This document shows positions 43,589-54,867 of a stretch of DNA of 64,000 nt, piece after piece; position 1 is the first letter of the stretch, and the number at the start of each line of letters is the position of its first letter. The notes under the pieces were generated by a model that was not told the origin of the DNA, did no database searches, and saw only the letters and a list, made by a program, of their open reading frames with translations. This stretch comes from Pomphorhynchus laevis (Eukaryota; Acanthocephala; Palaeacanthocephala; Echinorhynchida; Pomphorhynchidae), in assembly GCA_012934845.2 (NCBI GenBank), contig WNNJ02002105.1:124001-188000 (forward strand), written 5' to 3'. A program made the position numbers and the translations under genes.

Positions 43589-45948
43589 CGCGACGTTGCT
43601 CGGCAAATCGTAAAACCCACGACGCTTTTTAGACGATACAAGCATTTACCGTAGGAGGTGTGGGCATTCGATTGTAGGAAGGCAATACGCTGTAGGACTT
43701 TGCGCGCGTTTTCTGCTAGACCACCTGACGTTGATAAAGCAAAAGGGATGAATGAGCCCCGTTCAATTTTTTCCACCCTTTCGGCATATTTTGTTATCTT
43801 TCTTTGTTCATTATATCTGTAAGCGCCGGCAGTTGTCGAAGAATACGATTCCGCAAGATGATTGAAGATCGTAACGTCTATGAACGTTCGCTGGAATCGA
43901 TTTTCGAACAAGCCATTGCAAACTACGTCGAGCCTTGCATTCATTTCCCTGGAGGTTGAAGGATGATCAAAATGGACGTTATCTGGAACAGACTCTAACA
44001 CCGGTTCGACACCTACACAACGGCAGACAGACGTTAATTCTTTCGCCAAAACGTCTCTGACAGCGTCGTGGCGTGCAATTTGAAACCCGCCACGTTTACA
44101 TGACACTAGGTGTGAGGCGGTAGCTTTCTCGCTACAGACACAGAATTGAGGAAGATTCGGCGGATCCCAGTTGTATCTGACAGCAATGCAGTCTGTAAAC
44201 TCGGTGGGTGACAACGCGAAATAATCCTTTTCGACATGCATTGAAGATAGCCATGTCGAGGCACCGGGCATTTTTGCATGGGCCAGAGCTTGCTGCGTAG
44301 ACTCAGGCAGATCGATCAGTGCTTGCGTAATGCGATTACTATGGACGCACAATTTCTCCTTTGCGATCGACAAACTGATGTGTTGTTGGTGTGCTCTTAA
44401 TTGGCCGTCTTCCAAGCCTGTGCTATATGAATCGCACATGTGTTGCGACGCCAGGTAATCCATCGTGTAAGTTGCAGTAGGATCCATTATCCCCAGGCCT
44501 CCTAAAGCTAACGGGCTGGTTAGTACAATCTTCAGTGACTCATTGAGCTGTTTCTGAGTAAGTGCCGGAATGAGCCTATCCATTATAGCTGCATGGAGCG
44601 GATGTATCTGATTCTCACTACAGTTTGTTGTTCTTAGAAGAAACGACCATTTCCATTGAACAGACTTGGTGAGACCAATGTACGCCATGTGTGGATCTGA
44701 CGGGCACACTTCGGTAAGCTTCTTAACCATCTTGACGGCGCCGTCAATCTTATGATTGACAAAGCATGAAATATAGTTATCGGTGCCAATAGCAGAACCA
44801 AGTACATTGACGCCATTATCACTGATTTTGATGCTTGGAAAGGCATCCGTAATTGAGCTTGTCAGATTATGTAAGAGTAGAGTGGATTTAGACGGGTTAA
44901 CGTAGTATCCGAATTCAGGGCCTATTTTCAGCAGAATATTCCATAAATTTTTTAAGAGATGGGGTGGTCCGATAAAATTTGCATAGTCTGCAAACCATCT
45001 TTGGGTGATCCCTGGACATCGTGCTGCAATTGTACGAATAAGGGGAATTGATGCCATAGCAAAGGCTGCCATCGAGAATGGATCGCCCTGCGTCACACCT
45101 TCTCGTGAATATATCGAATCCTCTTCAAGTACGAGCTGGGCGTCCACGGAGTAGACATTTTCGAAGGCCTGTGCGAAGGCTGGACATATCCGAGCCATGT
45201 TTTTCTTTGCTACCATTCGGTTTAGTCTGTTGAATGCGTTGCTTGCATCTACGCATAGTAAAGCATTGTCTGGACGTGAAGCGAATTCCTTTCGTAGTGA
45301 GTGAATGGCGAATTCTATCCCATTACGTTGTGACGCACACAGTTGCAACGTACCAGCAACTTTCTGTAGATCCGGTTTGACGTATTGAAGTATCGCACGG
45401 GAGATGATGCGGCGGTCAACATTCGCCACTCCGATAGGTCGTACTCCATCTAATTTTTTAGGAATCGCTATCAGCCTGCACGCAACAAATGCCTGAAGAC
45501 TGCCGGTTGTCATCTGTCGAGAGGCCACGGAGATCGCTAGGGCAGCAAGGGCTTCCGCTAGATTATTTGACTGGGTCCCAAACACGGTCAGCATACGTCG
45601 CCATGACAAGGCGTCTAATCCGGACGGACCAGCCGATCCGTTTGTTGAGCAAGCTGAACGCACAATATCTTTTCCGGTAATAGCTAGAAACATAGTGGGG
45701 TGATGGGGTAAGGCATCTTTCAACGTTTCCTTCAAAAGGGCAGTTTCAGACATTTCTGCGGGGTGTGGATGGAGCTCTTCCAGTATTTCTTTGACTGAAC
45801 GGTTTCCAATTTTTACATCCGGCGACAGTGGTCCGCAAGATTCATTTTCCATGAGCAATAACGTTGATGTAGACAACTTCTCTTTGGCGACAAGTTTACA
45901 ATATCGTTTTTTCCAGTCTTGTTTTTTTTCGCAGGTGCTGCGTTTCAA
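43540..45948 (-). pseudogene. RT plus restriction-like nuclease of REL copy 3
   Basis: The frame is open for about 800 residues. RT: AGPSGLDALSWRRML, CRLIAIPKKLDGVRPIG, VDASNAFNRLN and EGVTQGDPFSMAAF. The catalytic box reads FADY instead of FADD (near 44990), so the enzyme is probably dead unless this is a sequence error. Nuclease: CVCSEKATASHLVSC (CCHC), IARHDAVRDVLA, MNARLDVVC and FIDVTIFN, then CIRGFRSSRG. Domain order RT then CCHC then PD-(D/E)xK is that of R2/NeSL-group LINEs. The RPIGVANVDRRIISR block is unlike textbook R2, so the clade is open. Confidence 0.75.
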
Positions 45949-46260
45949 ATTGCTGGCGGGTATGTAAAGTCTCTACCTCTTCGAACAACGTCATTATTTC
46001 ACCTTTTTTCCAGAGGGCGATTCGTCGTTCTAGGGTTTTTCGAATGGCGGCCACTTTTCTTGAGTCGATTGGGTATAGAATGCATTTCACCAGTACAGTG
46101 GCTGCTTTTAATGGGTCATGGTTCGAAGTATGGTTATCCTCAGCTGCACTCAAGTAAAGTATACCCATGAGTTCAATAAACTCTTTGCTGGCATTGCATT
46201 TTGGCAATTCTGATGTTGGGTCGAGGAATTGGTGGCCGAAACATGATAACATAGCAGTTT
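43540..46260 (-). mobile_element. REL-type LINE copy 3, long open frame, 3'-truncated
   Basis: The N-terminal part (46252-45896) reads AATVLVKCILYPIDSRKVAA and TLERRIALWKKGEI. It then continues in another frame across an A8 tract near 45930, which is a likely 1-nt indel. The element's 3' end is lost at SSRG, where the fold-back with copy 2 begins. Three REL copies in one window show that this family is common in the genome. Confidence 0.8.
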
Positions 46261-46524
46261 CTCCTGATGACCTTTAATCCTTATTATTCTCTGTTATTTA
46301 TCAGTCTATTCATTTTTTATTTAATATTTTTTAAAAATTAAAAAATTAAATAATAAATAATTGTTATATATAATTTTATAATTTATATTTATATAATTAA
46401 CCAAAAAAGGACAAAGCTCAAGACAGGAACATCGCAATATAAAGAAAAATCGTTAAAAATATAGAGAGATATCAGGTTAAAATTAAAATAAGAGACAATT
46501 TTTATGAATTGATTAATAAATAAT
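46261..46524. other. Very AT-rich spacer, nothing recognised
   Basis: Runs of aaaattaaaaaattaaataa and similar. No feature can be supported. Confidence 0.4.
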
Positions 46525-46618
46525 AGATGATGTATTATTATTAATGTTTCAACAGCACATAAAAGCATGGCTTAATTGGCTGGTTCACTGCAGAAAAAAA
46601 TAGAAAATAATAAAAGTA

Positions 46619-49608
46619 TCACAAATACGGAAAAGCAGCTTTCCCCATGGCATCCTCCATCCGTAATTTCTTTTTGAATTCGCTGATATTGCGACTGCAC
46701 ACTGTTGACTCTCCAAGCCTATTCCACAGAGATACAACTCGCCGATCAAATTGGACAGCTCGTGATTTTCTTATCCTTTCACGTCGCAGGGTTAAACCAT
46801 GGCCTCGGAGGATATTGGATGAGCGCAAATGAAGACAATCTCGAAGTGGATGATCCAAATCATTAAGAATTTGCCAGACCATACTCATATCGATGTATCG
46901 GCGGGTCCACGTGACAGTCTCAAGTCTAAGTGCTTTTAATCGATCAGGGTACGACAAAAATTTCAGTTGCGGTGCTAGCTTGGTAGCTCTATGAAGTACC
47001 CTCTCTGAACTAATATGTTCTTTTGAATTTTGGGGATACACACACGGCGCAGCATATAGAAGACGGCTCAACACATGAGCAAAGATTAGCGGACGTAGGG
47101 CAAATTGATTGAGTGCAATGAAAGTGCGTCGAAGTTGACCGATTATCCCAAACGCATTTGAACAAGCATGTTCAGTATGTGTGACGGTACTCAAATCACT
47201 GTTTATCCACACTCCCAAGTCCTTATATTTGTTCACTCGTTCTATATCACTGCTTTGAAAGCTATAATTAGCTAAAGATTGAGCATTTCCGCCACAAACA
47301 CGTAAATGTTTGCATTTTGATATATTTACAATCAACCTATTGTGCAGAGCCCAATTTTCGACTTCATCGATATCTCGTTGTAGTTTAACTATATCATTGG
47401 GTAAACGAATTGCCCGCCTGATTTTCAAATCGTCTGCATATAAAAGCATCCGAGAATCAATAAATTCCGGGAGATCGTTGATGTGGACACTAAATAACAA
47501 TGTACCCAATACTGAACCTTGAGGCACCCCTATATTACATGGCCGCGAAGAAGAGTAAAAATTATCTACATGCACACAATAACTACGATTGCTTAAAAAC
47601 GATGCAATCCATCTAACAAGCAAAAATGGAATGCCAGTTTTCTCTTGTTTATTTAGGAGGAATTTATGGTCTACTCTGTCAAATGCCTTAGAGAAATCGA
47701 AGAATATGATGTCAGTAGCGATGGATACGGCTTTATTAGCTGACCAATCAAGATGGGCTGCGAGTAGATTAGTAACTGTCGAATAACCCTTACGGAAACC
47801 ATGTTGCTCAGAAGCTATTACATTATTCTCACTATAAAACTTGACCATATAACCATGTATAATTTGCTCTAACATTCTACAACATAAGCAAGTAATACTT
47901 ACTGGTCTGTAATTGTCTACTGAAGATCTATCACTCTTTTTGAGATGGGGTGAATAATCGATTATTTCCAATCTTTTGGAAGAGTCGTATCAATAATAGA
48001 TTGTCGAAATATGTTACAAAGTGGTATATATATTGAGTCTGCTATTCGACGAAGATATATCGAAGGTAACAAACCAACACCTTTGGAGTTTGTCTCTGTA
48101 AGACAATGTAGTTCAGCTAAGACTTTCTAAGGAGTTATCAAATTAGCTATGTCTAAACTAGGATATGAAACACTAGCACCTCTTATCGTCTCACTGTTCT
48201 GGATAGGTTCAGAATACTCGTTTGTAGTCTCTTTGTCCAAGTAAAAATGCCTTGAGAACATCTCAGCAAGATCGTCTTCAATAACGCTATCAAAATATTG
48301 GCCAATTGTTTTATTAGCGTTCCTACTACGATTCACATATAGAAAGAGAGCTTTGGGATCATGTCTACAACTATGAGCTAGACCATTTTCAAATAAATAG
48401 CGCTTATGTCGTTTTAAAGAATTGAAGAAATTTCTCGCCTGCTTATAAACACCATATTCACAAAACCCACCTTTAAAGCATTTGAAACTGAAGTCACGAG
48501 CCTTCATCGCAGTAGCCAGCTCAGTATCAAACCAACGAGCGCTTTTCCGACTAGTCTTAGACTTCAAAGGTGAGAATTTTACCATTAGAGAATAAAGCGT
48601 CACGCGAAAATGATTCCAGGCCTCGTCAACTCCGATAACAGCCGGATCAGGCCAACTTACTCTATGCAGCTTTGATGTAATAGCATCATAGTTCGCCCGA
48701 AAAACATTAATCTGACGTTTGTACCGAGCATGATGAAACACCCTCATTTGTATATTTAGCAAAACTTTAACTACACAGTGATCAGACAAACCAACAGGAG
48801 AATCATATTGGATACTACTAATTAATTGACTGTTTGTCGATAGGCAAAGATCAAGAAGGGAAGAACTACAACTTGAAAAGCGAGTATGTACATCAACAAA
48901 TTGAGCAAGACCACAATAAGTAAAACACTCCATAAGGTCACAAGATTCACTATCACAAGTAGGAAGAACCGTATTCGAAGTCCATTCAACATCTGGCATA
49001 TTCAGATCCCCAATTATCACAGTATCACAATCTCTTCGCGTATACAACTCTATCTCTTCAATAAGTTTCTTAGATATTGCCTTAGGAGCACGATACACAA
49101 GACCCAGTATGATGGGTGAGCTGTTATCAAACTTCACCTGACACCACAAACTCTCAACTCTATCAATAGACGACTTACTCAAAACACGCACCTTAACTTC
49201 GTCTCTCATAAAGAGAGCTACGCCACCACCCCTACCCCCTATCCGATCACTACGGAACAAAGAATAGCCTGGGATGGATACCTCAACATCGGATACATCA
49301 CAATTAAGCCAAGATTCTGTAATACCAACTATAATTGAATTAATAGACTCGATCCTAAACTTTAGCTCATCGACTTTCTGTAACAAGCTCCAAACATTAC
49401 AATAAAATATACTATGACTTTTACTCACACCAGTGCGAGTAGTAATATCATCTCTAGCAATCTGACACACTTCAGATCCCAAATCAGCTAGACACTTATG
49501 TGCTATAAGACCTTGATAAAACCCTCCACATTCACGAGAGGCGATACATCTAGTTGGGAACAACGGATTCAAATGCGTCGCCTCACTACTTGAAAATTTT
49601 GCACACAT
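46619..49608 (-). pseudogene. ORF2 of CR1-like copy C (endonuclease plus RT), broken
   Basis: Endonuclease (49608-48700): YCNVWSLLQKVDELKFRIE, GITESWL, SDRIGGRGGGVALFM, VYRAPK, IIGDLNMPDVEW and LSDHCVVK. Two stops lie near 48128 and 47950, followed by a 1-nt frame change near 47950. The RT is then open for 450 residues: [73 protein letters not shown] and VSLWNRLGEST. Catalytic residues are intact, but the protein is split. Confidence 0.8.
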
Positions 49609-50651
49609 AGATTGCTCACACCAAGTGCAACACGAGATGCGAGTTCTTTCTTAGCTTGAGACAATTTCTCCCTTTGAAGAGCGTCAAGATCTTTCAAGAG
49701 ACTAACATGGGATCCTTTTAAACGATATGAATTCCGAAGAATTAACCCAGCATGCGACTGCTCCCTAAATACAGCCTTGAGTAAACGCGGCCTATTACTA
49801 AGTGTATCACGCTTACCCAGTCGAAATAATGCAACGAGTTTAACACGTTTGACAATATCCACATTGCAAGAACCAAGTACCTGCGTCAATATAAATCTCA
49901 CACTATGGACGTCCTCGTTTAGACGTACTTGTGCGTTCTCAAATAAAGATTCTCTTACATTGGCCAGAATAACTGATCTAACATCGATCAGCGGTGTGTT
50001 TCCTATTATTACCAATTTGCAATTTGAGACTGTCACGTGACACTGCGGATAGTGTATGTTGACTTATCGTTGACGCTTGTACCTTCTTTTTGACAGTCCC
50101 ATTATCAGACATATGACCATGATTCAAAACCTGACAGTGTGTATTTTCATCATTAGTAACATCGGGTAAATGCACTGGAACATCCATGGCTACAGTCTCA
50201 CCCTCTACAGTTAAATATATATATTCATTGGATTATTTGCAAGACTTGAGCAGGGATATATAGAGTTAAGACTTGAGAAGGGATATATAGAGTTAGAATA
50301 GCTTGCATCACTATGACTGGAATTTTCAACATTCTTAGTATATTTGGAAATAAGAACTTCCTTACTTTGACCGGCACTTATGCTTTTTGGAATTGGTAAA
50401 GCTGATATAGGTCCAAGAGAATTACAACTCGACTGACCGACAACCAAGGGGGTAGATTCCGTCTTCAAATCATTTATCAAAGATGCGCAGCAGTACCCGC
50501 AGTAGAAAGATGCATTAGACAGAGCTGTTTTCTTTTCCCCGGGAACTGAAACACTTTTCCACACATGACAATCTTCACTTGAACACCAAACCTGATAATC
50601 CACGAACTTGACAGCATCACCTCGCTTTGTAGTCTTCCTCTGTTTGACCAT
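49569..50651 (-). pseudogene. ORF1 of CR1-like copy C, broken
   Basis: Starts MVKQRKTTKRGDAVK. Zinc-binding pattern WCSSEDCHVW ... FYCGYCCASL near the N-terminus. The C-terminal RRM-like part (50036-49569) reads VRLNEDVHSVRFIL, VALFRLGKRDTLSNRPRLLK and NLCVQNFQVVRRR. Frame changes between 50211 and 50036 interrupt it. The end overlaps the ORF2 start by 40 nt, similar to copy B's 79-nt overlap. Confidence 0.75.
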
Positions 50652-50981
50652 TATATGTATGTATATTCAGACTTTATCAGAGTAAAGTATCTTGTGTAGA
50701 TTTCAATAAAAATTGTGTAGGTTCTTCTGGTATAGGTTTTTAGGTTTAGGTTCTTCTAATTTAAGTTCTTTAGATTTTTATACGATATTGTATTTACTTT
50801 GTATGACCTCTCTTTGCTCTCTCTTTGTAATTAGTTAGTAATCCAATGTAGCTAGTTAATCCAATTTAGTTAGTCTTGTATGAGCCGGACTTGTATGAGC
50901 TTGTAAAGCTGGACGATTGTAATTTGTGTGTATATTAATCTCTCAAGTGTATGTTATTTATCTCAAACTTTTTTTAACGTG

Positions 50982-51100
50982 GTAATATAGTTGTAATCGT
51001 AGTAATATAGTTGTAATCGTAGTAATCGTAGTAATCGTAGTAATCGTAGTAATCGTAGTAATATAGTTGTAATCGTAGTAATCGTAGTAATTGTAATTAG
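50982..51100. repeat. 9-bp microsatellite (gtaatcgta)n
   Basis: Interrupted by gtaatatagtt units. Both sides carry actttttttaacgtg (50966 and 51122), which resembles an inverted pyrimidine-rich LINE 3' tail (cacgttaaaa). Confidence 0.8.
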
Positions 51101-51157
51101 TGTAATAACTTTAATAACGAATACTTTTTTTAACGTGTCAGAATAAAAATTAGAGGT

Positions 51158-51270
51158 CATTATGAGGAACTGATATGTTATCATGTTTTGGCATTTATTC
51201 TTCGATCCAGCATATCAGCGGCACCAAATACGTGTTAAGGACGTATTTCCTGATTAAAATTTATTATATA
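51158..51270. repeat. Dispersed repeat, copy 1 (second copy at 55858-55965)
   Basis: attatgaggaactgatatgt, catatcagcggcaccaaata and acgtattt also appear, with changes, at 55858-55965 in the same orientation, one on each side of the last POLK exon. About 110 bp and about 75 percent identical by eye. No tRNA-like head is visible, so I do not call it a SINE. Confidence 0.6.
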
Positions 51271-51348
51271 GTATCTTATTCTAATACACAGCATATTATT
51301 TATTATCCATAAAAATTTTCCGCTGATGAATTTAAATTCATTTATTAT

Positions 51349-51605
51349 AATATTGTGTTGATTTATATATTTTACTATTTTCTGTTTGATTTTATTTTTA
51401 TAGTAACCTCGTTTAAAATATGCATCTATTAAATTATTTAAATGATTTTGAAGAAAGCCAATATCGTTACAAATTGTTGCAATTCGTAAAATTTCATTAT
51501 TTAATTTAGTTTTAATATTATTGTGTTGATTTATATATTTTACTATTTTCTGTTTGATTTTATTTTTATAGTAACCTAATTTAAAATATATCTATTAAAT
51601 TATTT
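51349..51605. repeat. Direct repeat of about 90 bp
   Basis: attgtgttgatttatatatt through tttttatagtaacct at 51350 and again at 51518, nearly identical. Confidence 0.85.
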
Positions 51606-51639
51606 AATTATTTATTTTTTCTGTTTAAAAAATATTTAT

Positions 51640-53600
51640 TTTACGTGGCAAATGCGTACCGGCGCACGCTTACGTGACCACAACAACAGCAAAAGAACAA
51701 AAATCTAAGTCATGTGTCGAGAAGGTTAGAACGGAGGAGGTATTTGAATGTAATAAAGTAGGGAGTGCGGCAGACGTCGAGAGGAAACTGATTCCATGCG
51801 AGTAAAGTGGCGACGAGGAAGAATCGGAGACCGTAGTTTTTGGATTAATTGGGAACGTGAAGTAAGAGGGAATGACGGGAACGCGGCGATAGAGATGTGG
51901 GGCGAGAGTCGTCTAAGAAAGGGAGATTGATGAACGACGGTGATACGACAGCGAGGAGACGAAACGTAATGGGAAGGTGGAGTCGGATGCAGATGTGAAT
52001 GGTGGGCCAGGCGAGTTGGGCAAGATGTGTGGATGTGTGATGGAAGCAACGGAAACGTAGTAGCAATCGAACGACAGAGTTGATAATGCGTTGTCCCGCC
52101 AAGAATATGTGGGAGGCAGTGGAGATAATTTTGTAGTCGTAGTTGGATTGAATGTTGATGAACCGGATGTAATCGGTGGAAGAAGGGCGCCCGAGGCGGA
52201 TGATGAAGTCGCTAAAAACGAGTGAAGGGATGAAAGACAAAGAACAGTGGAACAGAAAGTGAGCGAGTTCGGTAAAAAAATAAGGCGGCAGGAGCTAATG
52301 AACCATGATGGAATGCAATGGCGAGATACAGAGTGATCGCGTTAGAACAACGACAAATGAGCAATTCTAAAGAGCAAGGAATTAAAGAGGGGGTGATCTT
52401 GCGAAGAGATGTGAGGTGACGGGCGAATGCGACAATGCCGCCATGATTAGAGTATTTAGAAGGATATGATATTAGGGGGCGGGCGGATTTGACTAGTGAG
52501 CAACCGGCAGAGAGCAAACGACGAATGGAGAGGTCGTCGGAATCAGAGTATCATAATTTGGTGAGGCAAAAGCTAACGATGGATTGCTTGGTAAGAGGCT
52601 AAGGATGATATCAGATTTATGGAGAATAGATCTAGTGTTGATGAGCTCGAGGAGGAAACCGTGTGTAGTGGTGATAGAGGCTATCGGAGAAGATAAAGAG
52701 TGGGAGTTGGAGCACCATCACATTTTTAGGGCTAACGTTGACAACTTAAAAATTTCCGTCGATGTTTCGGATGGAGAAGCATGTTTCTCCGTTTTCCTCG
52801 AGACGGCGTTTTTTGATGCTGGCAGAAGAAAGTTGAGCGAATTCGTAAGGGTTTGGTATGGAAAAATTCGAGTGACTGAAGAGAATATTAGTTTAAATAA
52901 GAGGCGTAAGAGAGATTTTTGTATATTATTTTTAGAAGAGTTGTCAGAGAAGAATTATATTGAGAAGATTTGTTTAGGCGAATGAATGCGACAGGAGAGA
53001 TACTGTTGAAAAAGGATGGGTTATCTGCAGGAACAAGATACGAGATGATAGATCTGAAGGCCGAAACATCCTGGTCGAGACGTGCTTGTGGAGATAAAGA
53101 GGTGGAAGGAGTAATATTGTAACGATGACGCAACGATTGCGAGAAGGAAAGCGTTCATGTGAGGGCGAACAAGTGACGTGAGTGGGTGATGTCACGATAG
53201 GAGAGCTGGGATTTGAGGATATGAAGTTCGACAGCAGGAGACAAAGAGATTATGAATTATATAGAGGGTGGCAAGCTATGTGAGGAAAGGTTATGAGTAA
53301 AAAGATCGTGGAGGTTGGTGGAGGTGATTTTTATTAAAGATGTTGGTTATAGAGAAACAAGACAGAATGGACGGGGTGTCGGGGGGAGTGAAGATGACAT
53401 TGGTTGGGAAGTGTATGTGGTGACAGGATCAGAGGGTATAGAAAGGACATCAGAAAGACGGTTGTAGTTTGTGTGTAAGTGTTGGTGGTATATATCTGCT
53501 GAGGGAGAGTTTGCGTTTTAGTTTCTTGGCACAAAATCTACAGAGAAAGTCTGCTTCAGATTTGCTGTTATCTCAGACGATTGTAGTTTATACGGTGCAG
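51640..53600 (-). mobile_element. Pyrimidine-rich LINE copy, internally deleted
   Basis: 3' end on the left: stem at 51654-51669 and TTTGCCACGTAAAAT. RT C-terminal region RFRCFHHTSTHLAQLAWPTI (52040) and LTSLRKITPSLIPCSLELLI (52350-52420). Further right, ORF1-like RRM traces: RLDQDVSAFRSIISYL and VAFIRLNKSSQY (53000-53080), similar to the CR1-like ORF1. Most of the endonuclease and the RT core are gone. The + strand here is G/A-rich, which creates spurious open frames. Confidence 0.65.
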
Positions 53601-53759
53601 TCATGTGTCGAGCAAAGAACTTGTAGTTGAGCACAGTTGGTGTCGGTCGTTGCTGTCTTTGTAAATGTCTTTGTCTTCGTAGTCTTGCTTTTTATCATGA
53701 TAATCAGAAATGATAATTTGATATTATCATTTTTAATTATATATAATTTGACATAAAAA

Positions 53760-54530
53760 AGATTTATTTTAACTTGGCAAATGCGTGCCAGCGCACGCTT
53801 ACATGACCACAACAAAACAAAAATGTAAATCATGTGTCGAGAAGGTGTGAACGGAGGAGGTGTTTGAATGTGATAAAGAAGAAGGCGCGGCGGACGTCGA
53901 GATGGAGCTGATTCTAGGCGAGTGAGGCGGCGACGAGGAAGGATCGGAGACCATAGTTGTTTGAGTAAGTGGGAACGTGGAGTAAGAGGGTATGACGGGA
54001 ACGCAGTGATAGAGAGGTGGGGCGAGTGTCGTGTAAGAAAGGAAGGTTAATGAACGATGGGGAGCCGACACCGATGAGAGAAAAGTTACGAGACGAAGGC
54101 GATTTTTATGCTGATGTGGATGGTGGGCCAGGTGAGTGGGGCATATGTGAATGTGTGGTCGAAGCGACAGAGACGAAAGAGCACTTGAACGGCAGTGCTG
54201 ATTATTCGTTGTAGGGGTAGGATTATTGATTTTGAAGAATAGGCGAAAAGGCTAAGGCAATAATCGATTTTAGGGAAAAGAAGCAATGAAAGAAGAGACA
54301 TACAAGAACGGAATTCGATAAGGGGGCGGGTATAGCGGATGTCACATAGAATTAAGTTAGACGAGCGGACCTTGTCACGGACGAAGGGTTTAAGGGAAAG
54401 GTGACCATCGAAATGGAAGCCTAAGAAAGTAAAATTGTGGACTATGGGGATGATCGAAGAGCCAAAAGATACAGTGGGAGGAGATATGTTTGGTTTACGG
54501 GGGAGGATGCCTTTAATTTTATGCCTTTAT
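53760..54530 (-). mobile_element. Pyrimidine-rich LINE copy, 5'-truncated
   Basis: The 3' stem gcgtgccagcgcacgc (53783-53798) and ttgccaagttaaaat are present. RT C-terminal region: LCRFDHTFTYAPLTWPTIHI (54110-54170), then FAYSSKSIILPLQRIIS. Decayed; ends near 54530. Confidence 0.65.
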
Positions 54531-54867
54531 AAAATTATATATTAAATGTTTTCACTATGTAAGAAATTAAATAATTTGTCCCCTGTAAATGAATAGTCTT
54601 TCAAAATCTCTTGTGTAATTATAAGTTACATCCTTTCATGTAATTATAAGTTAAATATTAGAAGATTTTAAATTGTAAAGGGAGTATTTTTATTATCTGT
54701 ACTAAGTAATCAACAAGAAATATATTTTATTTTTATTTTGTTTAAATTAAAGACAAAGAGATCAAACTTATACTTAAAACCATTAGGCAAAATACATAAA
54801 CACTTTATTAATAATATAAGATGTGATATGTTTTTAATTTGTCAGTAAAAATATAAGTGCTGGTAAG
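54531..54867. other. POLK: AT-rich end of the POLK intron
   Basis: A T-rich run and two AGs precede the exon: TTTGTCAG at 54844 and GGTAAG at 54867. The frame upstream of the exon ATG contains TAA, so only the second AG (TAAG|AT-ATG) keeps the reading frame open. Confidence 0.5.

Larger units (their letters stand above)
46525..50917 (-). mobile_element. CR1-like LINE, full length but damaged (copy C)
   Basis: The 5' terminus at 50917 (ATCGTCCAGC on the - strand) is fixed by comparison with copy I, since similarity ends at the same base in both. ORF1 and ORF2 are present, with breaks. The 3' end has a (TAATAA)-like tail near 46525-46550. It is diverged from copy B, so it belongs to a sister subfamily. 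Confidence 0.8.
13428..54867 (+). other. POLK: POLK intron of about 41 kb filled with transposable elements
   Basis: The exon ending at 13.4 kb and the exon starting at 54.87 kb join at the position where other kappa polymerases run from KPxGQ(F/Y) into xLPxxxxxxxF, so no coding domain is missing between them. The interval holds about fifteen insertions, of which about twelve are antisense to the gene. Exact splice sites are not settled. Confidence 0.75.

Noticed and set aside
50963-51184. Leucine/arginine repeat protein on the - strand
   Set aside because: It is a translation of a 9-bp microsatellite.
52584-52985. 133-codon open frame on the + strand
   Set aside because: It lies antisense to a pyrimidine-rich LINE. 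The purine-rich strand lacks stops by composition, and it has no recognisable domain.
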